Shown here one piece after another: positions 17,407 to 27,006 of a DNA stretch of 64,000 nt. Origin of the DNA: Oscillospiraceae bacterium (GTDB lineage: Bacteria; Bacillota; Clostridia; Oscillospirales; Ruminococcaceae). The notes below the pieces were generated by a model. That model was given only the letters and a program-made list of their open reading frames with translations. It searched no databases and was not told where the DNA came from. The stretch's first letter is position 1. Every line of letters starts with the position of its first letter. The DNA lies in the NCBI GenBank assembly GCA_017438745.1, contig JAFRUS010000045.1, forward strand, positions 1 through 64,000. Direction: 5' to 3'. The position numbers were made by a program, and so were the translations under genes.

Positions 17407-19254
17407 TTATTTCTGTGTCGGATCATTTACGATACCAACGAAGACCGGTATTCCTGAACTGTTGGAAATGTAGTAGAAAAACGGTCTGTCTGCGGTGAAT
17501 TCATAATTCTGCGGATCACATGCAGTCGGTGTAACAGATATCATTGTATAAGCCGCTGCTTCGCATCCTTCTTCATCCACGTCGATCACTGCTTCATGGA
17601 CGATCTCACTTATGCCTGCAGTATCAACACCGTTATTTTCAAGATCTATAAGCGGTGCTATGTCAATATCTGTAAATACTTTTGATGCACCTGCTTCCAT
17701 AAGAGTGGAAACAAGATCAAACTTTGATTCGGAACTGAACTTCGGTATATCAGAGATAACGTTTCTGTTTTCGTAATTTTTCGATGTAAGGACACGTTTC
17801 ATAACTTCGGCATCGGAAATAATGTCATCTGTACTCTTTCCTTCTGCAGGAAGAACAAAATTCATTTTATATCCGTCATAAAAATATTTCGAATAGGTCG
17901 TGAAATCTTCATCCTCATAAATGTATCCGTTTGAGTCTTCTCCGTGCATGAACATGCAGTTTACATCGCCGTCGCTTCCGTGGAATGTACCTTCTTTACT
18001 GCCGTAAAAATACTTTGCCCATTTTTCCCTGAAGGTCACGGTATTGATTATCTTCAGCATTGTCTTTTCATCCGGTTCGTCTGCTTTGATAAAAGGACTG
18101 AATTTTCCGGAAGTGTTCTGGTAGATCCAGTCCGAGATCTCGTCGCAGTCAGGCTGCGAGCTGAAATCACGTACAAATGAAGCTGTGTAGTAGTTCTCAG
18201 CAAGATTTTTTAACATATCTTCCTTAAAGGTGAAACTGCGGTCAAGCCAGATCGAATTGGTCATGCGGCAGTATCTGCTGAATTCATCAAAATAAAGTGA
18301 ACCGAACATATCGTGATTGTTCTTTCTCAGTTCTTCCTTGTCTGAGAAGCACAGCAGCTCCTTAAACTCTTCAAGGCTTTCATTCTCGGTACAGTCCGCC
18401 AGTACTGAAACTGCCATGTAAATGCTGAGAGGTGAATAGATCCTGTTGCTGCCGCCCTTTTCATCATCCGTATTCAGAAGAACGTTGTCTGTAAATCCGG
18501 ATACAAAATCAATATATGTTGATATATCATCCTGATCAGCATTTGTGTACAGGTTATCATACACAGGAGCCGCAAGGATATCGTCACCGAGAATATCATC
18601 ATAGCTACCGGAAACGGCACTTTTCTTTATCCTGATAAGATCGATGATATTGATCTTTCCGTCCTTGTTAATATCCGCAGCAACTTTTGAGATATCGCTT
18701 TCGAAATCCTCCTGTCCGGTCAGATAGAGCATCCCGCCAACAATGTCAGCAGCTCCGATCTTTCCGTCCAGATCGGTATCACCTGAAAGGATAAACTCAT
18801 TTTCATTTCTGCGGGCAAAGAATTCAGCGTATGTGCCCTTGTTTCCCACAATGGCAACATTCTTATCCAGAACCGATATCTCATTAACACTGTCCGGAAC
18901 GCTGACAGCTTTCAGTGACTTACAGTCTGAAAATGCGTCGTATTCCGTCGTCATACAGCCTTCCGGAAGTACCAGATATTCCGTTGACTCACTCGAAAGC
19001 TTATTTATGACCTTTACTTTCCTGTCATCGTAAACCGGCTTTATCGCGAATATACTGTCATCCGATGTTATCTCACCGGAAAGCACGGCGTAACTTCCGT
19101 CATCGCCCGGCCATGAGTACATATAACTGCGTTCCACGGAAAAATCTGCTCCGTCATTACCGGAATCCGTCTCGGCACCTGCATACATATTTCCGGTAAG
19201 ACCGGCAGTCATGACGATCGCGGCAAGAAATGCTGTAAATTTTTTTGTTTTCAT
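17407..19254 (-). CDS. Secreted dockerin serpin 2
   Basis: The protein has 615 residues, the same length and domain order as serpin 1: signal peptide, LRR remnant, dockerin (GDTDLDGKIGAADI and DINKDGKINIIDL), serpin. Serpin motifs include NRIYSPLSIYMA, TNSIWLD and the hinge DEEGCEAAAYT. The reactive loop differs from its paralogues (MISVTPTACDPQNY), putting P1 near Thr-Ala by counting. Start ATG 19254 follows GGAGGG, which overlaps the end of the anti-sigma gene 15 bases upstream. The gene therefore belongs to the sigma/anti-sigma operon, which suggests that the sigma factor controls it. Confidence 0.9.
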   Translation of the reverse strand: MKTKKFTAFLAAIVMTAGLTGNMYAGAETDSGNDGADFSVERSYMYSWPGDDGSYAVLSGEITSDDSIFAIKPVYDDRKVKVINKLSSESTEYLVLPEGCMTTEYDAFSDCKSLKAVSVPDSVNEISVLDKNVAIVGNKGTYAEFFARRNENEFILSGDTDLDGKIGAADIVGGMLYLTGQEDFESDISKVAADINKDGKINIIDLIRIKKSAVSGSYDDILGDDILAAPVYDNLYTNADQDDISTYIDFVSGFTDNVLLNTDDEKGGSNRIYSPLSIYMAVSVLADCTENESLEEFKELLCFSDKEELRKNNHDMFGSLYFDEFSRYCRMTNSIWLDRSFTFKEDMLKNLAENYYTASFVRDFSSQPDCDEISDWIYQNTSGKFSPFIKADEPDEKTMLKIINTVTFREKWAKYFYGSKEGTFHGSDGDVNCMFMHGEDSNGYIYEDEDFTTYSKYFYDGYKMNFVLPAEGKSTDDIISDAEVMKRVLTSKNYENRNVISDIPKFSSESKFDLVSTLMEAGASKVFTDIDIAPLIDLENNGVDTAGISEIVHEAVIDVDEEGCEAAAYTMISVTPTACDPQNYEFTADRPFFYYISNSSGIPVFVGIVNDPTQK

Positions 19255-19268
19255 TTCATATCCCTCCA

Positions 19269-20291
19269 TTAATCCTCTGTCGCTTCAAAACCTGAAGACA
19301 TCAGTTCTTCCATCGAAAGCACCTGCTCATCAAGTGCAAAATATTCATCGACCGTGTATTCGTATTCTGTTTTCAGAACATAGTCACCTTTTTTCAGAAA
19401 ATCAAAGTAATCGTATCCGTAGATGATAACGTCGTAAATGCAGATGGTATAGGCATCCGGTGACTTTACTCTGTAGTTTCTGCCGGATACGCTGTAGACT
19501 TTCTCACTTCCGTCCGCCTTGTCAGCATCAAATTTTATACGGTAGATCTTATCGGTAAATCCCGGTACGAGCTTAAGTTCGGATGTGAAAGATGCGCTGC
19601 CCGGTGATGCGATGCCAGCCCCTCCAGGCTGAACCTCTGTTTCCACTACGGCATCAGCGACTTTAGGTTCCTCTGCAGTGGTGAACGGTGCATCTGTGAT
19701 CTGATTTTCAGGTTCAGTTACCTGTACAGGACTGTCTGTAACCTTTGCCGGAACTTCTGTAACCTTCACCGGAGCTTCAGTAAGTTTTATCTGCGCTTCA
19801 GTAGCCTTTACCTGACCTTCAGTTTCCTTAGGTTTCTGATTTGCGTTTTCAGCGATCACCTGTACGGCTTCTGTCGCTTTCGGAACAGTTACTTCACTTT
19901 CGGAAGTAGCAGTAACGCCTGTTTCAAATACGGTCTGCTTTTCAGAATCAGTATCACATGTTACCGAACCCTCCGTCTTCTCAGTAACCGTCGAAGTTTC
20001 CTCTGTCACCGATACAGCAGGCACCATAAGTTCATAGTCATTTCCGCCGTTACCGGTATTATCGGTCACAAGATACTTTACAGCAAATGAAACCGGGAAG
20101 AAAAGCACCGCCGCTGCTATCGCAAACCTTATAAATATATTCCTGTCAAACCTAACCCCTTCGGAAGCTGAAATTACCTCAGCATTTTCGTAATTATCTG
20201 AAATACTTTCTTTTATTCTTTCAAAATTATCTGGTGAAAATGATCTGCACTCTTTTTTTATCTGAGTGAGGATTTCTTTTTCATTCATCAT
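19269..20291 (-). CDS. Membrane-anchored anti-sigma-like protein with Thr/Glu-rich stalk
   Basis: The protein has 340 residues. A cytoplasmic N-terminal part (about 1-48) precedes one membrane helix (about 50-72, FAIAAAVLFFPVSFAVKYL). A long low-complexity stalk follows, with repeats of the type VKVTEVPAKVTDSPVQVTE (about 95-235), then a small extracytoplasmic domain (about 240-340). The start overlaps the sigma gene by ATGA, the classical arrangement for an anti-sigma factor. No zinc-binding ZAS motif is visible. The outer domain may sense a substrate or a protease. Function is inferred from the gene pair and topology. Confidence 0.75.
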   Translation of the reverse strand: MMNEKEILTQIKKECRSFSPDNFERIKESISDNYENAEVISASEGVRFDRNIFIRFAIAAAVLFFPVSFAVKYLVTDNTGNGGNDYELMVPAVSVTEETSTVTEKTEGSVTCDTDSEKQTVFETGVTATSESEVTVPKATEAVQVIAENANQKPKETEGQVKATEAQIKLTEAPVKVTEVPAKVTDSPVQVTEPENQITDAPFTTAEEPKVADAVVETEVQPGGAGIASPGSASFTSELKLVPGFTDKIYRIKFDADKADGSEKVYSVSGRNYRVKSPDAYTICIYDVIIYGYDYFDFLKKGDYVLKTEYEYTVDEYFALDEQVLSMEELMSSGFEATED

Positions 20292-20809
20292 TTTTCGCCT
20301 CCGGATATTTCCGACAGTTTTTTGATAGCATTGCTGTATTTCCAGCGGACAGTTGCCCCCGGTCTGCCGGTTATCTTCGCAATTTCCTCATGGCTGTATC
20401 CATGCGCGTGCAGCATTACTATCTCCCTCTCGGACTCTTTCAAATGTTTGAGCAGATTCATAAGCATTACGGAATCCTCGCTTTTCCCGCAAAAATCCTC
20501 CGATGCGAAATTCTCATCGAGTTCCCTGCTTCTGCTCTGTTTTTTAATAAAGTTCAGCGAAATATTCCTTGCTATCTTCATTATCCACGCCTTTGGAGCT
20601 CCCTTTCTGAATTCAGATGAGCTTTTCCATACTGCAAGGAATGTGTCGTGAACTATATCCTCAGCATCGCTGAACGATTTTGTATACATAAGCGCAAGAC
20701 CGAAAATGCTGTCTTTCAGCTCTTTGTACAGAGTTTCAAGAGCATCCATGTCGCCTTCGCCCGTCCGTCGGATCAAACGTTCCAGCTCATCTGTATTAAT
20801 AGGAATCAC
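20288..20809 (-). CDS. ECF-type RNA polymerase sigma factor
   Basis: This 173-residue factor has region 2 (ALETLYKELKDSIFGLALMYTKSFSDAEDIVHDTFLAVWKS, about 20-62) and region 4 with the helix-turn-helix (GYSHEEIAKITGRPGATVRWKYSNAIKKL, about 135-165). It heads a three-gene operon with the membrane anti-sigma-like gene and serpin 2. The shared upstream module suggests that it transcribes its own operon and serpin 1. Confidence 0.9.
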   Translation of the reverse strand: MIPINTDELERLIRRTGEGDMDALETLYKELKDSIFGLALMYTKSFSDAEDIVHDTFLAVWKSSSEFRKGAPKAWIMKIARNISLNFIKKQSRSRELDENFASEDFCGKSEDSVMLMNLLKHLKESEREIVMLHAHGYSHEEIAKITGRPGATVRWKYSNAIKKLSEISGGEK

Positions 20810-20833
20810 CCCTTATTTTGAAAGCTTTCATAT

Positions 20834-20892
20834 ATTATAACATTTGAAACTGATGAAATGTTTGAATAAAACCTCAGCTTTGTATATGTGCA
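20834..20892 (-). promoter_or_regulatory. Sigma operon promoter module shared with serpin 1
   Basis: On the minus strand the blocks TGCACATATACAAAG, TCAAACATTT and ATGTTATAAT sit at the same spacing as upstream of serpin 1 (11781-11840). The intervening sequences are unrelated, so the blocks are probably conserved for function. Confidence 0.6.
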
Positions 20893-20949
20893 TAAAAGTT
20901 ATCCGTAAATATATGTACAATTCACAAATCAAATTTCATACTGATCCCC

Positions 20950-21007
20950 GCAAACAACAAAACCAGCATATCCCGATCATGCATACGTATCGAAGATATA
21001 CTGGTTT
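20950..21007 (-). terminator. Terminator of deoC
   Basis: A 13-bp stem (20960-20972 with 20995-21007, one mismatch) is followed on the minus strand by a T-rich run. Confidence 0.65.
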
Positions 21008-21027
21008 TACAGCATTACTTATTCAAA

Positions 21028-21945
21028 TCATTCTGTCAGACTATCGAAGGCTGAAACTTCATCATTTTCATCCGAACCAAAATCAAGAACACTGACTGAC
21101 TCCCATGAGCTGCCGCCATCGGCATCATCATTTTCTGATGCTTTATTTTCGACTCCAGAAGATTCATCGTTGCCTGCTTCTGATGCTTTACTCACAATAT
21201 CAGCAGATGAAAGCACTTTAGCTCCTGATAATTTTGAAGCCGGAACTGCTGCTTCTTCTGTCTCATCATTTTCATCGTCAGAAGATATACCTGCCTCCTC
21301 GTTCTTGGCTATCTTTACAAGACGGCTTGTTCCAAGTCTTGTAGCACCAAGAAGAATGAACTTCTTTGCGTCATCAACAGTTTTTATACCGCCGGCTGCC
21401 TTGATCTTTACTTCCGGTCCGATATGCTTTGCAAGAAGCTTTACATCGTCGAAAGTTGCACCGCCGGTTGAGAATCCGGTAGAAGTCTTTATAAACTTTG
21501 CACCGGCCTTTGTAACAAGTTCGCACATCTTGATCTTCTCTTCTTCGGTAAGAAGGCATGTCTCGATTATAACCTTAAGGATCCTGCCGTCACATGCTCT
21601 TTTAACTGCACGGATCTCATCAAGAACGTGGAAATATTCCTTCGCCTTCAGCATACCGATGTTGATGACCATATCGATCTCATCGGCACCGTTGGCCACT
21701 GCTTCCTCAGTTTCAAATACCTTCGAGGCAGTTGTGCTGTTGCCGTTCGGGAAACCAACTACAGTACATATTCTCATTCTGTCGCCAACGTAAAACTTTG
21801 CCGGTTTTACATAGCACGGCGGAATGCAGACAGAAGCTGTTTTGTACTTTATTGCGTCATCGCACAGTGCCTTGATCTCCTCAAATGTGGCTGTCTGACT
21901 CAGAAGAGTATGATCACATGTTGAAAGTATTCCTTTGATATCCAT
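21028..21945 (-). CDS. deoC: Deoxyribose-phosphate aldolase with acidic C-terminal tail
   Basis: DeoC cleaves 2-deoxyribose 5-phosphate to glyceraldehyde 3-phosphate and acetaldehyde. The first 220 residues are a normal class I aldolase with the Schiff-base Lys in [14 protein letters not shown], the second active Lys in VKIKAAGGI, and Asp in EIDMVINIG. About 80 extra residues follow, rich in Ser, Asp and Glu (from about 223), with no recognisable domain. The tail ends in SAFDSLTE and is in the same frame without a stop, so it is not an annotation slip. It is monocistronic, followed by a terminator and preceded by a MITE-like element. Confidence 0.92.
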   Translation of the reverse strand: MDIKGILSTCDHTLLSQTATFEEIKALCDDAIKYKTASVCIPPCYVKPAKFYVGDRMRICTVVGFPNGNSTTASKVFETEEAVANGADEIDMVINIGMLKAKEYFHVLDEIRAVKRACDGRILKVIIETCLLTEEEKIKMCELVTKAGAKFIKTSTGFSTGGATFDDVKLLAKHIGPEVKIKAAGGIKTVDDAKKFILLGATRLGTSRLVKIAKNEEAGISSDDENDETEEAAVPASKLSGAKVLSSADIVSKASEAGNDESSGVENKASENDDADGGSSWESVSVLDFGSDENDEVSAFDSLTE

Positions 21946-21972
21946 TTAATAACCCCTTTTCATATATTATAT

Positions 21973-22092
21973 TAAGGAAACACTGAACTGATTAAATCGG
22001 AAATCCGGCTTCGCCGGATTTCCGGAGGTGGGATTTGCGGGGCTTCGCCCCGAACCCCCACGCTGATTTATGAATAAGTCAGCGTTTCCTTA
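21973..22092. repeat. MITE-like palindromic element, copy 3 (complete)
   Basis: Terminal inverted repeats TAAGGAAACACTGA (left) and TCAGCGTTTCCTTA (right) bound about 120 bp. Inside are the hairpins AAATCCGG-CTTCG-CCGGATTT and GCGGGGCTTCGCCCCG. The ends start with TA, as expected for an element inserting at TA. It abuts the UPF0340 stop codon. Confidence 0.8.
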
Positions 22093-22094
22093 GA

Positions 22095-22718
22095 TCATTT
22101 TAGATTCTCGTCATAAGCAGCTCTGTCCCCGCCGATAAACTTCGGACGCACACGGGCTGCAGTAACATGGGCTCTGCCCACATGATCCTGCTTAAGCTTA
22201 AGCGGAACTGCAACTTTCTTTAAGTGCATTCCGATAAGCGTACCGCCGATATCGATACCGCCGTCAGCACGTATCTCCTCGACAGCAACCGGATCCTTCA
22301 TTTTCTTATATGCCGCAGTTGCAAATGAACCTCCTGCCTTAGGCTGCGGAACAACGTTCACGATATCAGCAAAAGGAACTGCTTCCCTTTCCGTGATTAT
22401 CGCCCTGTTAAGATGCTCACAGCACTGCGCCGCAATAAAGATACCCTCTTTTCCGAAAACCGACATGAGTCCGTCATAGATAGCCTCACCCGCTTCCGGC
22501 ACCGACCAGCTGCCAATATTCTCACCAAGAGTCTCACTTGTGCTGCATCCGATAACAACGATCTGTCCGCGGTGAAGTTTTCCTTCCTTCACAAGCTCGG
22601 CAGCCGCCTTCGCAGCATCTTCCTTTATTTCATCGATTAATCTCTTGTCTTCTACTACATGAGTAGTTCCAGCCATTTCAATATTCCAGCTTTCCATTGT
22701 TAAAAATCTTTTGTGCAT
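22095..22718 (-). CDS. UPF0340/DUF436 family protein (YwlG-like)
   Basis: The cytoplasmic protein of about 207 residues has the family motifs VVIGCSTSETLGENIGSWS, AAQCCEHLNRA and DIGGTLIGMHLKKVAVPL. YwlG-type proteins (TIGR01440) are widespread in Firmicutes and have no settled function. A minus-strand -10-like TATACT at 22734-22739 would leave only a very short leader before ATG 22718, so in-frame ATGs at 22697 or 22676 may be the true start; none has a strong ribosome site. Confidence 0.85.
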   Translation of the reverse strand: MHKRFLTMESWNIEMAGTTHVVEDKRLIDEIKEDAAKAAAELVKEGKLHRGQIVVIGCSTSETLGENIGSWSVPEAGEAIYDGLMSVFGKEGIFIAAQCCEHLNRAIITEREAVPFADIVNVVPQPKAGGSFATAAYKKMKDPVAVEEIRADGGIDIGGTLIGMHLKKVAVPLKLKQDHVGRAHVTAARVRPKFIGGDRAAYDENLK

Positions 22719-22792
22719 TCACTATATATTTAAGTATACAACATTTTCAGAATATTAGCAACAGGATTTTTTTGTGAAATTTTTCCGTTGCA

Positions 22793-22821
22793 TTGACGAA
22801 CCCCATTCTCCGGAGTATAAT
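22793..22821 (+). promoter_or_regulatory. Promoter of the lipoprotein gene
   Basis: TTGACG (22793-22798), 17 bp, then TATAAT (22816-22821). A small hairpin GTGTCA/TGACAC (22830-22851) follows in the leader. Confidence 0.75.
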
Positions 22822-22870
22822 AGAAAAAGTGTCATAAAAAAAACTGACACTTCAAATGAAAGGGGAATTG

Positions 22871-23743
22871 GTGTTGAAAAAGAAAATCACATTTTTAGCC
22901 GTATTATTATCGCTGGTGTGCAGTTTATCTATGACATCCTGTGTTGTGATAGACGCGTATAAGGATCAGAAAAACTGTGACAAGGAAACAAAACAGTTAC
23001 TTGAAGATAACAAGCAGCCGTTTATTGATAAGGTCAAAAGTATATACGGAAATGATGCAGAACTGACCGATATCAAACCTATGACATTTCTTGCTACTGA
23101 TCTGCTTTATTCGGTTACAAAAGCAGACGGTAATCTGACCGGGACTCTGACTTTAAACGGTAAAAAATATGAAGTGGATTATAATACTGAAACAGATACT
23201 ATCAGAGATTCTGTAAATACTGAAGCTATCTGTTTACCGCTTGTAGAGGCTCTTCCGATAGACCAGAACAAGATCACAGAACTGCATTACGTTGATTTCA
23301 GTGATTATTTCAGATACAAGAAGGAAAGAGTTCTGAAATTCAGCCCGGAAACAAAAACACTTGATGATCTCATCAGCAATACAGTTAAAGAGGATGAATA
23401 CACTTCTGTCAATATCTTTGTATTTACGACTGAACTGTTTGATGATATATCTTTAGATGAATTAAAAAAGGCAGATGTATTCCGCAAATTTGATAACTGT
23501 CATCATGTTATGGAGATATCTGTTGTCTCATTAAAGGACGAAGAAAAATTTTCCGAACTGAAAGAATTGATGTTACGAAACAGCAATCTTCTGAGCCAGT
23601 ATTCCAACCCTGATATTTCTGAAGATAAGAAAATTGAATTTTTTGAAAAATATCATATAGCACGTGCTTCCGTGATCAAAAATATTCTTTCCAGAACTGA
23701 AGATGATGAATCAGTTAATGAATTAAAAGTGTTTAATATATAA
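22871..23743 (+). CDS. Putative lipoprotein of unknown function
   Basis: The protein of about 290 residues has a lipoprotein signal peptide (lipobox SMTSC) and a mixed polar, acidic mature part. No family was recognised. Start choice: AAAGGGG at 22859-22864 rules out ATG 22856 and points to GTG 22871 or TTG 22874. It is monocistronic, with its own promoter and a strong terminator. The extracytoplasmic location is clear; the role is not. Confidence 0.75.
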   Translation: MLKKKITFLAVLLSLVCSLSMTSCVVIDAYKDQKNCDKETKQLLEDNKQPFIDKVKSIYGNDAELTDIKPMTFLATDLLYSVTKADGNLTGTLTLNGKKYEVDYNTETDTIRDSVNTEAICLPLVEALPIDQNKITELHYVDFSDYFRYKKERVLKFSPETKTLDDLISNTVKEDEYTSVNIFVFTTELFDDISLDELKKADVFRKFDNCHHVMEISVVSLKDEEKFSELKELMLRNSNLLSQYSNPDISEDKKIEFFEKYHIARASVIKNILSRTEDDESVNELKVFNI

Positions 23744-23749
23744 TGCAAA

Positions 23750-23778
23750 CAGGGCATCCCGTCGGGATGCCCTGCTTT
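23750..23778. terminator. Shared terminator between convergent genes
   Basis: An 11-bp stem CAGGGCATCCC/GGGATGCCCTG with a 3-base loop lies between the lipoprotein and the ABC transporter gene ends. Confidence 0.8.
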
Positions 23779-23781
23779 GAT

Positions 23782-26700
23782 TTATCTTCCTCTGATAGCA
23801 TCAATAGGCTTCTTGCTTGCGGTATTTTTAACCGGGAAGAAGCTTGCGAGTGCTGCGACTGCTACGCTTATTACTAAAATAACAATGACCTGTCTTATTC
23901 CGAAATGGAGAAATGTGATGAGGATACCGGATTCGTGTCTGATCAGCCAGTTTAAGAAGCAGACTGCTGCGAAACACAGAACGCTTGTGATGACGAATTC
24001 TATCATGGCGATGATAAAGCTCTCTGAGAAGAATATCCTGAATACGTCATTCGACCTTGAACCGATGGCGCGGAGGATACCGATCTCCTGCTTTTTGTAG
24101 CTTATACTTGTTGAGATAAAGTTTGCCATAAGGATAGATGCAAATACCGCAAAGAAAAGCCCTACCCAGATAAATACCTTTGCTGCACCTTTTATGATCG
24201 AAAGAAGTGAATCGAGTTCATAGACAACTGCGTTATTCATCTCATAGCGTTCACTTTTAATATCTTCATCACCGTAACAGTATCTTACGATTTTTTCCCT
24301 TTCAGTCCTTGATTCAGGCATGCATCCTACTGCGCAGTCATAAATGCCGTCGTTTACTTCGGCTATCTTTTCAAGGATACTGTCTGAAACGCCCATAACA
24401 TCTGCTGAAGCATAGGAGCTGTCCGAAGTAAAGCATCCGACTATCTTAACATCTTCGATATCATTCTCATCGTCGAGGTCAAAATTCCTGTAGCTCCATA
24501 AATAACCCGTCAGCTTTCCTGCAGATGCGATGAACTTATTCATATCTTCAAGAGTTTTCTTTGTTACCGTTCCGTCTTCACCGACGAATTTTTTATCCAT
24601 GTCATTGTAAGTAGCGAAAACATCTTCTGCCGAAACAATGATTTCATTATCCTTAAGCTCTTCAAGCGGTTTGTCTGCCCAGATTATATCTTCCGCCGGA
24701 ATATCAGAAAGTCTGGAATAATACATGGAAGATATATGAACACTGCCCTGTGTACTGAACGAGCTTACTGAAAAATTACCCTTGCTGCTTTCAAATGCTG
24801 TCGGTTCACCTGCAACAAGATTTTTGACAGCACCCTCGCCTACCATAGCCGCACCTGTAAGGCTTTTATTTACAGCACACTCATACTCACTTGACAGGAT
24901 GAACTGAAGGATCTGTTCCGTATTTGTGAGCTTGTCAATGTCTTTGTTGAGCAGTTCATAACGTGATGAATCAAACTTCGTATCGATAACAGCCGTTACA
25001 GTATAGAGTTTATTGTCAAGAAGCAGGCTCTTGCCGACCATATACATCGGATCAGAAAATTTTTCAGCTTTTTTCTTCTTTTCCATAAGAGCATCAACAT
25101 CACTGCCGACACCCATTTCCTCTGCCTGCTGAAGCATTCCCGGATCAATATTAATGTTCATCTGTGAGATCTGGCCCATCAGCGAGGACGAAGAGCCTGA
25201 TGCGCCTGAATAATCCTTTACCGGCTGGGCTGATACATATCCGGATCTTATAAAAGATTCAGCTGCAAGACAGCTTATGGCGATCTCATTCTTTGAAGGA
25301 TCAGGCAGTTTTCCGGCATATACGGAGAATCCCATATTTTTAATGGTGTCCTCCGTGATCTCTGCGAATCCGCAGAAATTTGTAAGGTAACTGCTTGTAA
25401 GTGAAATGCCGTCACTGTCCTCGTCTTCTTCAGCATTATCGCCGAGATTCATACTGAATGAAAGATCCATCCTTTTAGGTTTAAAAATACCCGTAGCAGC
25501 CACACCGATATCATTCTTTATATTTGCAAGATCCTCATCAGTAATACCGTTCCTGATAGTATTCCACCAGGTGTTTCCGCCGCTCTCCTCCTTAACGGTC
25601 TTCGAAAGCGAAACATATCCTATGTCGGAATCACGCAGTGAATCAATGCATGAGCGGATGTGGTCGTAGGAACTGAAAGTATCTACAAAAGCGAAAAGTG
25701 AGAAGGCAACAACGGAAAGAAGGATGGTCATCACAAGTCTGAACTTTTTGTGCTTAAGACTGCTCTTTCCTATTGTGAATGCCGACTTCATCGGAAGGAC
25801 AGACTTTATCAGAGCAAAATTCTTTCCGTCCTGTACCGGTATCTTCGATTCATCAGTTTCGCGGAAGCGTGCTCCTTTTTCTGAAACTGACATAGTAAGT
25901 CCGGATCCGAGTTTATCGATATATTCGTTTATCTTAATACGGTCTTCCTCGGTAAGATGATATCCTGCCGGCACCGAGATATTTGCACCGTCAAATTTCA
26001 GATCAGCCTCATCTTTCACCGCACTGTCATTTACCTCAACATCACGGATGACCTTTCCGTCTGCAAGCTCGATAATACGGTCGGCATACTGCTCGGCATA
26101 TTCGCGGTCGTGGGATACGATGACCACAAGCTTGTCTGCCGAAAGTTTTTTGAGAGTATCGAGCACCTGTCGTCCTGTGACGGAATCAAGAGCGCCTGTC
26201 GGTTCATCGGCCATTATTATTTCCGGATTCTTTACAAGGGCACGGGCAATGGCTACACGCTGTTTCTGCCCGCCCGAAAGCTCGTTCGGATTCCTTTCAC
26301 CGAAGCCTTCAAGGTCTACCTCTTTCAGTATCCTGTTGATCTCCTCGTCAGAGGCTTTCTTACCCTGAAGTTCAAGGGCAAGAGCAATGTTTGCACCTAC
26401 ATTGAAGTCCTCGAGCACATTGTACTCCTGAAAGATAAATCCGACATAAGTGTTTCTGTAGCTGTCGAATCTCTGCTGGTCGAAGTCCTTCGACGAGATG
26501 CCTTTAATGATGATCTCGCCGTCATCGTAACTGTCAAGTCCGCCTAAAAGATTAAGCATAGTGGATTTGCCGCTTCCCGATTTACCGAGCAGGAACACCA
26601 TTCCCTTCTCAGGAAATCTGAGTGAGATACGGTCTACCGCGATGACTTCCTTTCCCTTTTTCGGCCTGTACTTTTTAAAAAGATCCCTCGTTTCAAGCAT
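23782..26700 (-). CDS. ABC transporter, ATPase fused to FtsX/MacB-type permease
   Basis: This 972-residue single-chain half transporter has an N-terminal ATPase (about 1-235) of the LolD/MacB type with Walker [10 protein letters not shown], signature LSGGQKQR and Walker B IIMADEP. A membrane helix near 330 comes next, then a large extracytoplasmic region (about 350-830) and three C-terminal helices in the FtsX fold, ending in the [19 protein letters not shown] motif region and a last helix near 950. Relatives export peptides or act in mechanotransmission and antimicrobial-peptide resistance. No two-component or substrate gene is adjacent. GGAAG precedes ATG 26700. Confidence 0.88.
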   Translation of the reverse strand: MLETRDLFKKYRPKKGKEVIAVDRISLRFPEKGMVFLLGKSGSGKSTMLNLLGGLDSYDDGEIIIKGISSKDFDQQRFDSYRNTYVGFIFQEYNVLEDFNVGANIALALELQGKKASDEEINRILKEVDLEGFGERNPNELSGGQKQRVAIARALVKNPEIIMADEPTGALDSVTGRQVLDTLKKLSADKLVVIVSHDREYAEQYADRIIELADGKVIRDVEVNDSAVKDEADLKFDGANISVPAGYHLTEEDRIKINEYIDKLGSGLTMSVSEKGARFRETDESKIPVQDGKNFALIKSVLPMKSAFTIGKSSLKHKKFRLVMTILLSVVAFSLFAFVDTFSSYDHIRSCIDSLRDSDIGYVSLSKTVKEESGGNTWWNTIRNGITDEDLANIKNDIGVAATGIFKPKRMDLSFSMNLGDNAEEDEDSDGISLTSSYLTNFCGFAEITEDTIKNMGFSVYAGKLPDPSKNEIAISCLAAESFIRSGYVSAQPVKDYSGASGSSSSLMGQISQMNINIDPGMLQQAEEMGVGSDVDALMEKKKKAEKFSDPMYMVGKSLLLDNKLYTVTAVIDTKFDSSRYELLNKDIDKLTNTEQILQFILSSEYECAVNKSLTGAAMVGEGAVKNLVAGEPTAFESSKGNFSVSSFSTQGSVHISSMYYSRLSDIPAEDIIWADKPLEELKDNEIIVSAEDVFATYNDMDKKFVGEDGTVTKKTLEDMNKFIASAGKLTGYLWSYRNFDLDDENDIEDVKIVGCFTSDSSYASADVMGVSDSILEKIAEVNDGIYDCAVGCMPESRTEREKIVRYCYGDEDIKSERYEMNNAVVYELDSLLSIIKGAAKVFIWVGLFFAVFASILMANFISTSISYKKQEIGILRAIGSRSNDVFRIFFSESFIIAMIEFVITSVLCFAAVCFLNWLIRHESGILITFLHFGIRQVIVILVISVAVAALASFFPVKNTASKKPIDAIRGR

Positions 26701-26842
26701 ATTTATTGTCTTCCTTTCTGGTATTGTATATATACATTTATCTAAACAGTACTACTATTGTATCATACTCACAGAAATTTTTCAACGTGATCATTCATAA
26801 TATTTTCTTAATTATTTCTTAATGAGAATGATCTGGTAAAGC

Positions 26843-26880
26843 ACACGAATCCGACTAATTTACGGCTCAATCAGCGTTTC
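26843..26880. repeat. Decayed right end of the MITE-like element
   Basis: AATCCGACTAATTTACGGCTCAATCAGCGTTTC resembles the outer parts of the element with the central hairpins deleted. The rest of the 26701-26900 gap shows no gene. Confidence 0.35.
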
Positions 26881-26901
26881 AAAAATTTTTTCTGAAAAAT
26901 A

Positions 26902-26962
26902 TTGACAATTGAAAGCAAATGTGATATCATAATGATATCAACAAGAAACAATGTTGATATAA
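26902..26962 (+). promoter_or_regulatory. SPFH-operon promoter with phased TGATATCA operator boxes
   Basis: TTGACA (26902-26907), 17 bp, TATCAT (26925-26930). The palindrome TGATATCA occurs at 26922-26929 and 26933-26940, with a partial TGATATAA at 26955-26962. The starts are 11 and 22 bp apart, so all lie on one helical face and cover the -10 region. Tandem 8-bp palindromes are typical operators for ribbon-helix-helix repressors; one is encoded in this operon. Confidence 0.65.
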
Positions 26963-27006
26963 AGATAAATACAGAACAACACATCACAGATGTGGGGAGG
27001 TACAAC

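Noticed and set aside
21170..21793. A 207-codon open frame on the plus strand across deoC
   Set aside because: It is antisense to an intact deoC, lacks a ribosome site, and has low-complexity Ser/Ala composition typical of a shadow frame.
25957..26547. A 196-codon open frame on the plus strand across the ABC transporter ATPase
   Set aside because: It mirrors a strongly conserved ATPase coding region and has no start signals or recognisable motif.
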